From assembly GCA_008973525.1 (NCBI GenBank), contig WACJ01000114.1:682001-746000 (forward strand): a stretch of 64,000 bases of DNA, given 5' to 3'. Each line of letters begins with the position of its first letter. Position 1 is the first letter of the stretch. The stretch is from Stenopsyche tienmushanensis. Its lineage: Eukaryota; Arthropoda; Insecta; Trichoptera; Stenopsychidae. Shown piece after piece: positions 11,195 through 26,100 of the stretch. A program made the position numbers and the translations under genes. The notes under the pieces were generated by a model. It was not told where the DNA came from, did not search any database, and worked only from the letters and a program-made list of their open reading frames with translations.

Positions 11195-14100
11195 CTATCT
11201 TCTATATTGTTGGTTGTTGTTATAGTTGTTATAGTTGTTGTTGCTGTTGAAGCTTGGATTGTGGTATTGGTTTGAGACTTCGGATTGTCTGAATGGACGA
11301 TTGCGCATCGGCGGACTGTAATCGGGACTGGGAGTATTGGGCTCCCTGTTCCTGTTGGTGTTGTTCATATTGTTTCTATTATTCTGTTGTTCGTTACGCT
11401 GATCTACCGATTTTTTAATGATGCTTGCCAGCGGTTGCTGCTGTTGCATTCTGAAAATTAATAAGCGGTTTTTTAGCTACATAAAAATATACGGAAGCAA
11501 CCAAATTTATAATTGTACAAATAGGGCTGCCATTCCATTGAAAGTCATTCACATATAAGATGCACTAGGGAGGATGCACCCTTTGCGGACATATTAAATT
11601 TGGACATGGGTGTCGTATTAGGCGGAATTAACTTCCGTTGAAAGAGCACTGATATATAACATGCAAAGATTAAGAAGGATAAACAAGATTTATCAATTTT
11701 TTTATTGAACATTAGGTGTATGTTTCGACCAACGGTTTTTAAACTGTTGGTGTTTAAACTGGCAAACCCCTGAGGGTCCGCGAAAATATAAAAAAAACAT
11801 TTATCTATACTTGAACAAGATATTTTCGTAGAATCGTTTACGGAAAACATTGTAAGATGTATTTTGACCAAGAAATATTTGTTTGTTTGAAAAATTAAGG
11901 CGTCTTCTCACTTTAGGCGCCTCAAAAATAGACTATTTTCACGGTTTTTTTTCGAGGATTTTTGCTAAAAATTATGAGATAAAATGAATCTTATGTAATA
12001 AACACATCTTTCAAGTAAATGAAAAAAAATTTTTTTTCTTTTTTTAAACAATTATTATAATAAAACAGTAGCATCGAAAATCTCCGAGATGGGTCATTTG
12101 AAAAAAAAAAAAAAACAGTTTTAGATTCAGTATATCAGTAGCTATAGCGGATATCATCAGATTTTTGATATTTGCGAAAATAACAAAATGGCGCACGTTT
12201 TACGAAAAAGTAAAAAAAACGCGTTTTTTTTGCAGTTTTTTGTAAAAAAAAAAATTACTTAAAATTAAAATTTCAAAAATCTGATGATATGCGCTATAGC
12301 CATAACTATGATAAATATGTCATTCAAATTTCATGACAATCGGCCGGATAGTTTCCGAAATTTCATCAACAAGCCACCGAAAAACCTTGTTTTGAGATAA
12401 ACGCGTTTAAAGTTTTGGTTGCAGAAAAATTGCCCAGACACAGCTGTTGAAACAATCGTTGTTATTTTGGGTATTTCCTCCAAAGATCTTCATAAATCGA
12501 TTTCAAAACCTCGTGAACATCCTCAGTTAGAGCAAAAGGATGTTTAAAAGTTTCTATCTGATTGTTTTTCACCACTTTCTTGTACTTGCACCATGAGTCT
12601 GAACAATACGTATGCAGCCGGGTGCTCTCAGGTAGTCACCTAACGGTCGCCCAAAAATGTGGTTAGACTCATCCGATCTTTATGAAATTTCGATATAACA
12701 TTTTTGAAGATATGTACTTTCAAAATTTAAAATAAAATAAAAATCGATTTTTTTAAATTTGTAAAGTGAGAAGACGCCTTAAGTCACAAGGGTTGGGATG
12801 GGGTCCGCCAAAAAAATTTTGTTCAAGAGGGGTCCGCAAACTACATAAGTTTAAGAACCACTGGTTTAGACAATAAAGTATTTCAATAACATGTTTTTAT
12901 ATAAAAATCATATTTTTTATTTTTCCATTGTGTGGTATTTTTGGAAGCTCCAAGTCTCCAATATGCAGTCCTGGTTTTCGACTATACTTCTTTCAGTGAC
13001 TTCTGTTTGCCATTTTGGAGTGTTATTTTGGAATATCTTAAAAAGCGAGAACGCATAATTACAGTTAAACGTTATTTGTAAAGCTTTATTTGAAATTCTG
13101 CGAAGTATCTCCGAAGCTTGTCGATTTCTTCACTCTCAAAAAGCAATTGACTCGCCACGGTGTTTTGCATGGCGAGTGTGGAACGACCTCATTTTTGTAT
13201 TTGTCCAATTTGTCGAGGCAATGTTTTGGTTCGTGATAAGGTCGCTTAGACACTTAAGAGTATTCAGAGAAGTAATAAACTGATACATTAATGAATAGAG
13301 TTAAGATTCGTGCGGTTCGTTATTGTGGTGGCTGGGAGCAGACAAACGACCGCAAAGGGGTTAATCGATTTTTATAAGACTATTTAGATTAAGATTTTGA
13401 AGTGCTATTGATTAAATTACATAAAGGAGATCGAGAACTACTCTCCCTTTTTATTATAATTAATTCCATCATTTTCGAATAGTAATCAAAGAGGATATGA
13501 TGGGAGTCCTAATTATTTTTATTTCTTTCGTTAATTTTGCATAATGAGACCTAGTATTATCTTGTTGGGGGTTTATTTTTTTTGTAATTGACTGAACTGA
13601 TCGAATTTTCATCGCAATTCATCCAATCATCTTCAAGCAATTCAGAATGAATTATTCTGATATTGTCTAAAGACGATATATAGAGAAAGACCTTCTCCAT
13701 TGAATGATAATATAGAGATAGAAACTGATACAATATCTAATCATATATCACAATTCATACTTTCAAATTCTATATTATTTATTAATATAAATACTATTTT
13801 CATTTTTTAAAGTGTCCTATACGTTATTCGTTACTCATAGGTATCATGCCTGACTTTATTAATTGTCTCAGTATTTACTTTATTCAGATCTTGAAAATAT
13901 GTATATCTATATCGAGACGATCGATCAAAAATATGAATACATCCGATCTCTCAAATTTATTGATATAGTGAAAAAATATCCACAATCTGGATTTGAACTC
14001 AAACCTTTATAAGCATAGATTAAGATCTAGCTCAATCTACCAACGTTTGACATTTGAGTTTTGCACGAATTAACCAAAATGGTAAATCACACACAGTAAA

Positions 14101-17100
14101 AAATATCCGCAACAGAATTCAAAAGTTAGTTTTCCATATTTAATTTAATCGGACTATTATCTATTAAGGTCTATGGAACACACATAGCTGAACTATTTAA
14201 TAACATGTAAATCTGATTTTAATTATAATTGGACCGTATTTGATCTATAGCATGATTTATCGAATAATTCACTTTGGTCAACGTAAAAATGGATTGATTC
14301 CTGGTGTAGTTAATAATGAAAAATAATTATAAATCAAACAATTAGAACTCTTCGAGGTATCGATATATTGTGAATTTCTCCAGATAATGCTATGTGGATT
14401 TGATGAATGATGATTTATTTTATCTTACCTTGGATTGTCTAAGGAATTCACATATGCAGAATTAGTTTGTCCTCCGTACGGAGATCCGCTATAATTACTA
14501 TGCAATCGTGGTCTTTCAGTGGTACTAGATTCGTTTAACCAAGTTGATGATCTTTGCTCGATTGCCCTTGAAAAAAAAATGTATAATTTAAAATTATGTC
14601 ATAATTGACAAAATATATAAATAATAAAATATTCTTACTGATCATATGCATTAATTGGTTTTGCGTGGTGGTTCATATCGTTTGCAGGCTGCAAAATTGA
14701 TGGATTAGAAATTATTACATTTACATAACTATAATTTCATTTACACAGGGAAAAGTCATTTTTTTGCTTTCAATGCTGATTTCAATCATATATAATAAAT
14801 AACATCCAAAATTTCATTGTGCATTTAAAAAAGTTAACCCATTCGACGTAAAAAACGATAAGGATTAGAATAAATAAATTACAATGTTTAAACATTTGAT
14901 CAGATTGCGACCACATATGTTTGCATGGATACGAAAATTTTCTAGGAATAATTTGGTGCTTTAACGTTTATGTAAATTCGTTAAAAACGGTTATCGGACG
15001 TTACATTGATTCCAAGGATTTCATCCAGAAAATACATTTTTTAATCTCTAAATATGACTCACCTCAAACGGTTATTTATTTTCTAATAAGGAATAATTTT
15101 AAGCTTGAAAATGAATGGAGCTAAATCCAATAAACAGGGAGAAAAGGGACGCATAACGTACCTTGACTCAATATTTTAGATTTAAATGAGGCTTTTATGG
15201 GGACGTGCATTATCCTGTTGAAATGGTTTTTTTCTTTGATAAAACACGTTATCACGACGTTTTTATTTCGGTTGATTTATAAGATTAGCACAGGCACATA
15301 TCAGTTAACGGATCGCTTATTGAAAAATAATCAATGAATGAAATCGCTTTGCATCCCAGAACAGTAGCCATAACCTTTCTTATGGACAAAATTAACTTTG
15401 TTTGATATTGAGCAAATAATTTTGTTTGCTTTTTACTCGGAATCGGTTGTTATAAATTGATGACTGAATATCCGTAATATCTACAGTTTTAGATAAATTA
15501 TTATGATACAAAATATTCGTCGGAAATATTATATTATACTTAGATCCTTAAAAATATCTTTGATCAGCGATCTATAAAACAGTGTATTTTACTAACGATT
15601 TCGCTTTCTCAATGTATACGGCCATATTAAAATTATATAATCCATTTTTCGCAATTGTAAATGAAGATGTCTATGCATCCAATATATTTATTCCAACAAA
15701 AATATATGATGATGTATTACTTATAAACATTTCTTGCGATAAGTAATTTAATCGATCGAATCGATATTTGGAGGTTGTTTGTAAGACAATTAAATGTATG
15801 AAAATTTTCATACCAACACAATATGTATATTGTATTGTTTCGAAAAAAAAATACTAATTTAAAAACGCTATTTAATGGGACGACAAAATATTTACTTTAT
15901 TTTTTTTTTAAATTCGCCCGTATTTTAAAATCTTGTTTTTTTCATAAAAGTCATCATACGGAGTTAAATTTAAGATCCATTAAAATAAAAATGTTTTAAC
16001 CTGATCATCTTCTGATTCGACGAGTTCAGCTGTGGCAACGAGGAAGTAAATAGCACACGCAAAGTTCAATATCCATAGAATAAATCCTTTGAATGCTAAA
16101 GTCATCATAACGCCAGGTACGAACGAAAAAGATACAAAAGCTGGAGGATTAAATTCTGAAGAACGTAAATAAGCAAAGCTCTCAGGAACCTCCGGAGTTA
16201 CTGTTGTTTCAGCTTCTGTTGTAGGAACATTTGTTGTTGCACTATCTGTTGTAATGTCTGTTGTTGGAGCATTTGTTGTATCACCAGGAACCTGAGAAAA
16301 AAATGTATTCAGTGCATACAAAAAAGTTAAGCCAGCACATATAATATCCCTCAACCATACTAATAAGCAATCAAATATAAAAATGTCAATAATATTGTCG
16401 ATCTCAACTCTATGCAGCTAACCGCCCTTTATTGCAACCCCGAAGAGTGCGGATTTGTTATTTCTAATGCGTTTTATTCGGCTTTCTTTTTATTGCGTTA
16501 TAAGTACAAACAATCAGAAATGAAATATAAGATATCACACGAGTTTGGTTAAAACAATTTGTTATTATGAAAACTGTCAAAAACATCGACAAAGTTTGGA
16601 ATGAAATTATTAAGTCGTGTATGATGCGTGTTTGATAGAAGTTGATCAGAGTCAATTGTCAATTATTTACGACCACATTGATTATGAAATTTATATTCAA
16701 AATATAATCGAAGAACAAGTCTTTTAGTTGTACCGGAGCGTTAAGCGTGTTGATATAGATGATGTTGAAACTTTGCTTAACCTTTTCGTGAGTACTTACG
16801 GAGATATCCGTTTTGACCTTCACTATTCAGAAAGAGCACTCTTGTGCATTGAAGCTCTGAGGCGGACAGAAACAAAGAGAACTTAGTGCAGTTCGGGAGA
16901 CTGAGACGAATAGCTTCTTCATATGCATCGCATGATTGTATAGATCGTTAAGCCCAAATTTATCCACTTATAATGATTTCGATTTCAAGCGTGCTATTTG
17001 TTTACGCAAAGAAACGACCGAATATTGTGTGTTATCGAGAGTGTTTGTTTATTTAACTGCTTGCTGTTCTTCGCTGCGTGCTGAATGAGTCTTTGTCCAA

Positions 17101-20100
17101 TTATCATTTCCTTCTAAAGGAGGAGCACTTGAATCGATTTTTTGTGCATTGTTTATGTAAAGAAATGACGTGGTCTTGTATGCACTATCAAGTGTTCATT
17201 TACAATTGACTCTGTCTCGAATTGAAGATTGTCTTACGCTGATTAGGAGCTGACAGAAAGTAATCGGTGTAAAGCGATTATGACATCAACGACTTCATCG
17301 ATTTTAAATTTGCTCATTAACGAAAAGGTTAAATGACACGGCGAACCTTTGAGTTGTAAGTTAATTTTGAAATGACAAAAACTTAGATGCTATATTCGTA
17401 TGTACACCGCTTATCGTCCATGCAAATCCACTTATCTTTCAGCCCCGCTCAGCATAAATCGATTTTGTACATCAATCAATAAACACCGTTGATAGCACAC
17501 TATATTCGTTCATTTCTTCGTGTAAACATAAACAATACCCATGTATATCTTAACTTTTAGTAACAAAATGCGTTTGGATTGTCATTATTAGTCGATAAAT
17601 TTGGGTTATCCATCTATACAATCGTACGATATACGCAAGACTCTTTCCGTCTCTGTCTTCCATTCCCAACATCCGAGCTGCAAGACACTCTACCTGTCTC
17701 ATTAGAGGGTTAAGCATTGAAGAGCTGCAGGAATCGAAGTGCTATACAGTGTCTCAACAAATGACATCATAGAAGCTATTCCCGCAAGAAATATCCATTA
17801 TTTTCAGATTTAATATATGGAGAATAAGAAAAAAACGAAGAAGATTAAGCGAGAATTGGTGCAATTTAGCGTGCAGCAATGGCTATGCGGACCCTTCGCG
17901 GACCCCCAAGGGTCCGCGAAGCCATTGCTGGGGTCCGCGGAGATATAAAAAAATATTTACCTATACTTGAACAAGATATTTTAATGGATTTTTTTACAGA
18001 AAACATTATAAAAATATCTATTTTGACCAATTTTCCACTGATTTTTTGACTTACGTGCTCAAGAGGGGGTCCGCGGACTACATAAGTTTAAGAAGCGTTG
18101 TGTTAGAGTCGACAGTAACAAGCTTTGAATTTCTGAACAGTGTTTTTTTCCAACTAATCGATTTAAAATGACACTTACCGTATCAAGCAATCTGGTTATA
18201 TCCATACCAAAGAGAATACCTAGAGCGAGATCTAGGATGCAAACTGCAATCGTCAAACTTGCCCATAGAGTCAAATATAACGATGCCTGTGAATCGGGTT
18301 CTTCTTTCACACCTGGAATATGATATTTTAAATAAGAGAAAATCATTTAATATTCAAGATATATAATGTTAATAAGAAATGTTCATACCGCCCATGAGAA
18401 GAATAGAAGATAGCAACCACAATACCATAAGGGTCAACATGACGCACAACCAAATAAGTAAGTCATTGGGACTAAGTAGATCCTTAAATAATACATCGCG
18501 ATCACTAGAGGAAGCTGAAATTAAAAAAAAACTTCACACGATGCTTTGAATAAAAACTAAAAAAAACCGTACTATAATTTGCAAATTTGAAAATGAAAAT
18601 GTTGTACTAAAAAAAATATCGACAGATTTTTTTAGTTTTTATTAAATACAAAGACTTGGCCGTTTTAAAATATTAAAATTAACGCTGCGAACATTTTTTT
18701 CACATAAACATCAATGATATAACAGTTAACTATACTTTTAAACCTTTTTTCTGCGGTAGATACGTTCCACGGAAAATCGCACAAAAAAGCTATGACTTAC
18801 AAAGAAAAAGTGAATAAGCATTCCATGGATTATAAAAACCGCATAACTTTAAAACAGCTATATAAAATACATACAAAATCGCATAAAAAGACAGGAAAAC
18901 AATAAGGCAATTAAGAAATAATGTTTGGTAACATTTAAAGGACGTCTTGCATCTTTGGTAAAATTTTAAGGGTGTCTGATCTGGCACCTCAAATGCCAGA
19001 CATCCACTACAGAAATAATAATTATTTTAATTACAAATTATCATCGCTTTCCTTCATTTTCATAATTAGTAAAAATGTCACTATGGTCCCTAACTCAGAA
19101 AAAAATAAATCACACAATGGCGACTGTTTAAAAAAATTCAGTCCAGTCATTTTTTGGCCCTTTTTTGTCAGTTTTAATTTTTTTTATATAAATTTTGATA
19201 TCAATCTGGTAGAAATAATAGAGGGTTATATAGCAACTCCGTAAGTAGTTGGAATTTTGGAAATCTTTTTCGAGAATGTATTTTTAATAGTTAAAATATT
19301 GGAAAAATGCAAAAAAAATATTTTTTTTCAAAAATCTAAACCAGAATAAAGGGCGTGATCGTAATTCAGCGATAGCAGATGCAATATGATTTACAGTCCC
19401 AATTTTTTTTTTCCAAATTTCGGTTAGTATTGATGATTTATTGCCTATTTTATTCAAAAGATCTCGAAACATACTCTTTATGATATAAATTTAAAAAAAA
19501 CTGCTTTAAAAAACCGCATAACTTCGAAATCGCACAAAAAAAGTCGCACAAAAAGAGGTTTGAGTGTATAGCACTCTGGCATTTGGCATATTGGAAGATA
19601 CATTGGAACGAAAAAAACGATATATTCAATATATTTTCCCATTGTAAAAAGTGTATAAATATATCATCTCTTGCTGGTTAAGCCCATTCTATATTTGTAT
19701 TACCTCATGTCAAGGCGAATTTAAAATATCTGTTTTAGCCCAAATAAGCTTAACTTGATACTGATCCAATTTAGAATATACTGAATACACAATAAAATAA
19801 ATTATGTGTATGTACTCTTCATGATGAGTTGATTATCACACATGTCCCTCTGTCCATCTGAGCAAAATTGGATGAAGCTTTTAGTTGGATTTAAATGATT
19901 AAGTATAGATGGGGTATGGTTTATGTATCAAACAAAATCGATAGAATATTTGCACACCGATAGAATATTTATAACCGCTGCAAAATTTTCTATAAAATCA
20001 CATTCCCTATGAAATACTTTTAAAACATAAAATTAGTATTTAAAACATTTTTATTTACTTTGCGCACTTTAGATTAGCCTGCGTTTTAATAAATTTTGCT

Positions 20101-23100
20101 TTAAATCGCTCGGTTTTTTCAATTAAATAAACAGAAAGCGCTCAAATCGAAAATGAATCGAGAAAGTAAACGATCAAAATTCATGTAAAAATATAGATCT
20201 CGCTCTTAAAATAAATGCAAATGCGTTCGCTTTGTGCTGACAATATACCTGATAAATACACTGCTCTCATCAAGCCTCCGAAGGTATTTAAATCAGGATC
20301 GTCAGAGTCGGATTCAGAGATCAGCACAATTCCTGTGATCGAAAGACATGTAAATCCTATCGCTTGAATCTGTAAAAGGAAAAAAAATTGATTTAAAAAA
20401 ATGTCGTTTTCTTAATGAAAATTGATTTCAATATTGAATAAAATAAATAACATCTAAATAATAAAAATATGACCAAATATTTCAAATATTTTAAGCAGAA
20501 AAAATGGCGAATTTGAAACATCAATTCCAAAGAAGAAGCTTTGGGAAACAGCAGCGACTTAAATTTTAAACAGGTAGGCACTTCTTAAAAATATGTTTGG
20601 ATCTTAAGAACATGTTAATACAGTACACTGAATTTAATAATCTTATTAGAATATTTATATTTGAATAGAAATATTTAAGTAGGGGGAAAATCTTCAAGCA
20701 AAATAATATGTATTTTAAAATGATATTGTATTTGTTGTAGCAAATCATTTGCTCACTGGTCCGACTTTGTTCGACTAATCATTTCATTGTTTGATTTTCA
20801 AGAATCAAGAAATCAGATTAAAATTGTATCGAGACGATCGATCGCAAACAAGCTCGTTAGAGTATATAAATATACACCGACCTCGTATCCATCTCATCTA
20901 TATCATACATTCACCTCCTCATTCACTCGATATTGAAGGTAGTATTACCATCGAGCTTTACTTCGAACGCCCACCCAACGGGTATCCTGAATGAACGTAT
21001 TGACGACCGCTTTCGCGATCGTCTCGATAGGGACTGAGGGGGGTTTGTAAAGACTGAGTAGTTTTCTTAGGGAGACGGTGGAAAACTACTCTAGACGACC
21101 TTTTTGATTCAACTGGAAAGGGCGTTGCCGGGATAGGGTGAAGACATACGTGATGCTTAAGTGCATCTCGGATTCCCTCCTACACCAACTAAGGGTGTCT
21201 CCCCATCACCGTACAACTTACCCGAGTAATTTAGGTTGACCCTCTCAGTTCGGAGATTCCAAAACGATATAGAAGTCAAGGAAATACAATGCTGTTTTCG
21301 TTGCAAAGTGTGGCTCTTCATATGCATCTCCTCGGGTCCGTCTATTTGATGTTCTTCTTGTCCTTGTTCTATTCCTAAAGATTCTTGGTTCCGAACCGGT
21401 TAAATTCATCATGCTCCACATTGTTGGGTAGGGTCGACTATGTAAGAGCGAGTGGCAAGCAAGCCATGGTTTGTAAAAGTAGTAATGAATAGTAGATAAA
21501 CTGAGTATCAGCTTACTGCTAGAGGGGTATTTAAGTATTAAGAGGGGTATTTAAGTATTATTTAAGTAACTAGTACTTATTTATGCTGGAAAAAAAGAGC
21601 AGCTGGAGCGCTTCGAATGCTTGTGGAAGTTTATGGTGACAATGCTCCAAACTGATAAATCATATAGAGAAAGGTTTCAACGCTTCAAGAATGGTGAGAC
21701 ATGCCTCCCTCAGAACAGCCAAAAAATCGTAGACGACAAAGAATTGGAGACATTATTCGATGAAGATCCGAGTTAAACGCAAGGGGAGTTTGCAGAATCA
21801 TCGGGAGTGACTCAACAAGCACAGTTTCTGTACGATCGAAATCCATGGAAATGATTCAAAAGCAAGGCAATTGGGTGCCTCATGAACTGAAACCGAGAGA
21901 TGTTGAAAGGCGATTTTTTACTTGCGAGCAGCTCATTCAAAGACAAAAAAGAAAGGGATTTATATACCAGGTTGTAGCTGGGGATGAGAAATGGATACTC
22001 TACGATAACCCCGAGAAGAAAAAATACTATGCTAGACCCGCTCAAACAACAAAACCATGGTTCGAAGAAGATGCCGTGTATCTGGTGGGACCAAAAGGTT
22101 GTTGTGTACTATGAGCTGCTACAACTTGTCAATTCGATCGGTATAAGCTAAAATTGATTTATTTGCGCCGTGCATTTTGAGAAAAACGGCTGGAATAGGA
22201 GCAAAAGCATGACAAAGTTATTCTTCGGCATTACAACGCTCGGCTTCATGTCGTACAAGTTGTACAGAAAAATATTTGGAAACGCTCAAGTGGAATATTT
22301 TATTTCATCCGCCCTATTCATTGGCTTCTTCTGATTACTGGTTGTTCCGGAAAACCAGTAATCGGATGAAGCAATGTGCTAAAAATGTACCGGAAAAAGC
22401 TCATTTTATATGTGTTGTTGATTGAAAGCAATAAGGGGCGATATATATATAATACTCATCCCTCGGTTTACGCGGTATTCGTTTTACGTGGTTTCACTTT
22501 TATGCGATCAGAAAAAAAATACATTTTTTGCTTATTTTTAATATAAATTAAAGAAATATTAAAAAGTATGTACATTTGAAAACTATTCAATCAATTTAAT
22601 ACGAATTTTGTTTTCTTTATGTCGCAAATACATAATTATGTACATATTTTTACCTCAAGAATTTCTACTCCTATTTTAAAAAAGAAATCACAATCTCTTT
22701 GGATATGAAGATTCAAATTCTGGATTCCTTCCAGAAAGGTGAAAGTTTGGCATCTCTTGCAAAAACTTATGAATTGAATAAATGGAAAAGGCCTTAATGA
22801 TATGTATAGAAGATCACACACAAAAAGGAGAAAAATCAGAAAATGATCAGTCTGTCATCTGACGAAAAAAGCATGATTTTACAGCGAACAAGGGGTGGTT
22901 AGAAAATTTCAAAAAAAGATACTCGTTACACAATCTCAAGATAAAGGGTGAGGCTGCTTCTGCTGACGAAAATACAGCAAGATATTTTTACCACGATATA
23001 AAGAGATAATAAATGAAATTTTTCAATGCTGATGAAACATGACAAAACTGGAAAAAATGCCCAGTAAAACATGTATTGCATAAACTGAGAAAACGGCCAG

Positions 23101-26100
23101 TAGTTTTAAAGCTGCTAAAGATAGAGTAACGTTAATGTTTTGTGGCAATGCATCAGGAGATTGCATGATGAAACCTCTTTTAATTAATAGAGCTTTAAAC
23201 CCCAGAGTAATGAAAGGTGTAAATATGAAAAATCTTTCTGTTCATTGGAAGTCCAACAAAAAAGCCTGGATGACTGCTTCAATATTTACACAATGCTTTA
23301 ATGAATGTTTTATGCCAGAAGCAGAAAGTTATTTGAAGAAGAAAAACCTTCCATTCAAATTTATTTTACTCTTAGATAATGTTGAAATTATATTTTTACC
23401 ACCAAATACGACTTTCCTAATCCAACCGTTAGACCAAGGGGTGATTTAAACATTCAAGGCATATTACATAAAGCGGTCATATGAAGAAATATTAAATCAG
23501 AGATAAATCAAGTATCAATTACGATTTTAGAAACCTGGAAAAAATTTACAATCTTAAATTGTGTGAAATATATAGGATTAGCAATTAAAGAAATTAAAAA
23601 GTCAACATTGAATGCTTGTTGGAGAGCAGTATGGCCAGAAGTAGTTGAACGTACTCATGTAATTCCAGGAAGAAATGAAACATTTAACAGCATTTTAAAT
23701 ATAACAAAATCGTTGGGACAAGGGTTGGAGGATTTAGAATTCAGTGACATCGATCAATTGTTTGTTGATCAGGAAATAGACGAAGAAGAATTGATTTATA
23801 TGGTGTCAACCAACGAAAATGTTGAAATTAGCGATGGTAGTGATAATGACATTATTAATAAACCAAATAAATTTACGTCTAAAGTTTTTCAGAAGTTTTA
23901 CAATTGGCCAATCACTGATCCTGTTATTAAACATTCTGATAAATATCAGCGAGTCCTTAAAAGCCTGTGCGCGCAATTCAGTGAAATTTACAAAGACTTA
24001 AAAAAACACAACACAAAAATTAGTTATGGACTATTTAATAAGACGAGAAGAAGAGCCTGCTGTTGGATTTGAATCCAATGATAGTAGTGATTTCGAGCCA
24101 ACCAAAAATTTAAAAAAAATGTTTGAATTAGAATACAGCAGTGAGGAGGTGGCATGTAAAATCAAATTAACTCCCTGTTTAACTGGATAAGCATAATTTC
24201 ACATTTTTTATTTGCAAAATCTTTCACACCAACCCAACATCAAATAATCATGTGAGAAACATATTTAGTTCATGGTTTAGATAGAAATTCGAGATATTTT
24301 TAGCACACTGTGATAACGTCAAAACATTTTTCATGGTACATGTATATTTTAACCGGCGATATGCTTATGCTGCGTATATATTCGATGATATTATACTGTT
24401 CAGAGATAATGCTAGTTTCAAGTGTTGCCCAATCTGTGTATGTATTTGACTCATCTATCTCTACTATCTATGAAGTTTGTTAGCGCTTGTTTTATGAAAT
24501 TGATACTGTGTTAACCCTTCAGGGACGAAACTGTTTATTTTTTAATTTGGAATACTTTATTTTGCTTTTAGAAAAGATTAATGATTTATTTGTTTATTTA
24601 TTGATTTGGAGAGGCATATGTTGGATGTGGTTGCCTAGCGATGTATTGCTGTGGAGCTGAGAGGTTAGGATGCGTGCGCTCTCCCTCACTTCGTATAGCG
24701 ACTGGCGAGCCGCCGAGCACCACGCGGTGCTAGCCGCCGAGCGCGGCCTTGGCTGACGCAGCCGAGCGCTTGGACAGACACACATTAGATTGGTAGCATT
24801 ATCGCCTCTCGGCATAGTTGACAAAAGACTTTGTTTACCTTAGCAAATCTTGGACAAACACACATTGATTTTTATATATAAGATTATGTCACCAAAATAT
24901 GACAAATTCCGTAAAAAAATGAATGTTGATCAATGCTATTCATTATTACTATACAACAAAAGACTAGACAAAATTTCAATATTTTATCAAAGTCCCTAAT
25001 ACGGCAGATAGACTATTTTTCATCGTCTCCTGTTTAAAAAATGAAAACAAGATTAATTCGAAAGATAAGCAATTCCAATGACAAATCAAATGACTCAACT
25101 GATTTCTTGTAATTGTTCTAGAATCATTTGTTATGACTATAATCAATTTATTATCGATTTGAAATCGAATGATTGTATTCACGCTTATCAAAGAATTTTC
25201 AACTAATCCTATTATTCAAGAAACAACTAGATAAGATGCAATAAAATAATTTTAGATTATCTAGCGAAATTATTATCATGCAGAATAATTTAGACAACTC
25301 AAAAATGTTTTATCTCAAAGATTTACACATCGTCGTCAATATCCATAAATTATTCGACTTACGAGTGATGGTGGTTATGTAACAAAAATAGAGATAAGTA
25401 AGTAAGTTAATGAGCGAATGTAAATGAAAATTAATGTACAAAAGGTAGCATGTTATTTGCGACAAATTATCGTTTGACATTCGGTCGGGCACTGAAGATT
25501 ATACCGTTTATTAGTTTGTAGCTCCTAATAACATTTTAAAAGCACACTTACACGCTTTGACGAGCATGTCCGCCAACGCGTTAAATAGGTAGTTTTGTTT
25601 CTAAATTTTCATCAAATTTGCCACACAGTTTTTCTTCATCTTCTTCTTTATATGTCCTCTAAGAACGTTGGCATCCAAAATACACATCTTGATTTTAACA
25701 ATGCTCCGGTACTAATATCGATGCCAGAGGCTCTTCAGCCATGATGACCAATGATCTTTTTGTGTATTATCAGGCGCAGGAGATCATATTTTTGGTTTCT
25801 TGTGACAGGGCCGTAACAAGGGCATGGCAAAGCAGGCGCATGCCACGGGCGCAACTGGGCTTGGGGCGCAAAACGTAGAATACCGACTCGCTCGAGAATT
25901 ACACATGGTTTTTATTTTAATCGCCCCCGTGAAAATATTAAATTGAAAAGTCAAAAAAAGGTTGGGCAAATTTCCTTTAGACATTGCGAAATTTAGCTGC
26001 TAGTCGACTTTCAGCGCTTCTTCAGTATATGTTCCAGAAGCAATCCAATTTAAGATATCAAAGCAATTATGAAATATATATAGCTTACAAGAGAGATATA

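Larger units (their letters stand above)
11560..13000 (-). mobile_element. piggyBac-like relic split by a hAT insertion
   Basis: 11575-11729 and 12872-12995 match, on the minus strand, the piece at about 49460-49660 that follows a piggyBac Cys-rich tail ([24 protein letters not shown]). The hAT at 11730-12863 separates the two halves. No intact frame remains. It lies in the last intron of the four-TM gene. Confidence 0.7.

Noticed and set aside
24594..24824. 76-residue minus-strand frame in the GC-rich island
   Set aside because: Composition (Ala/Arg/Ser rich) reflects GC content; no domain, no neighbour support, and the sequence contains internal near-repeats.
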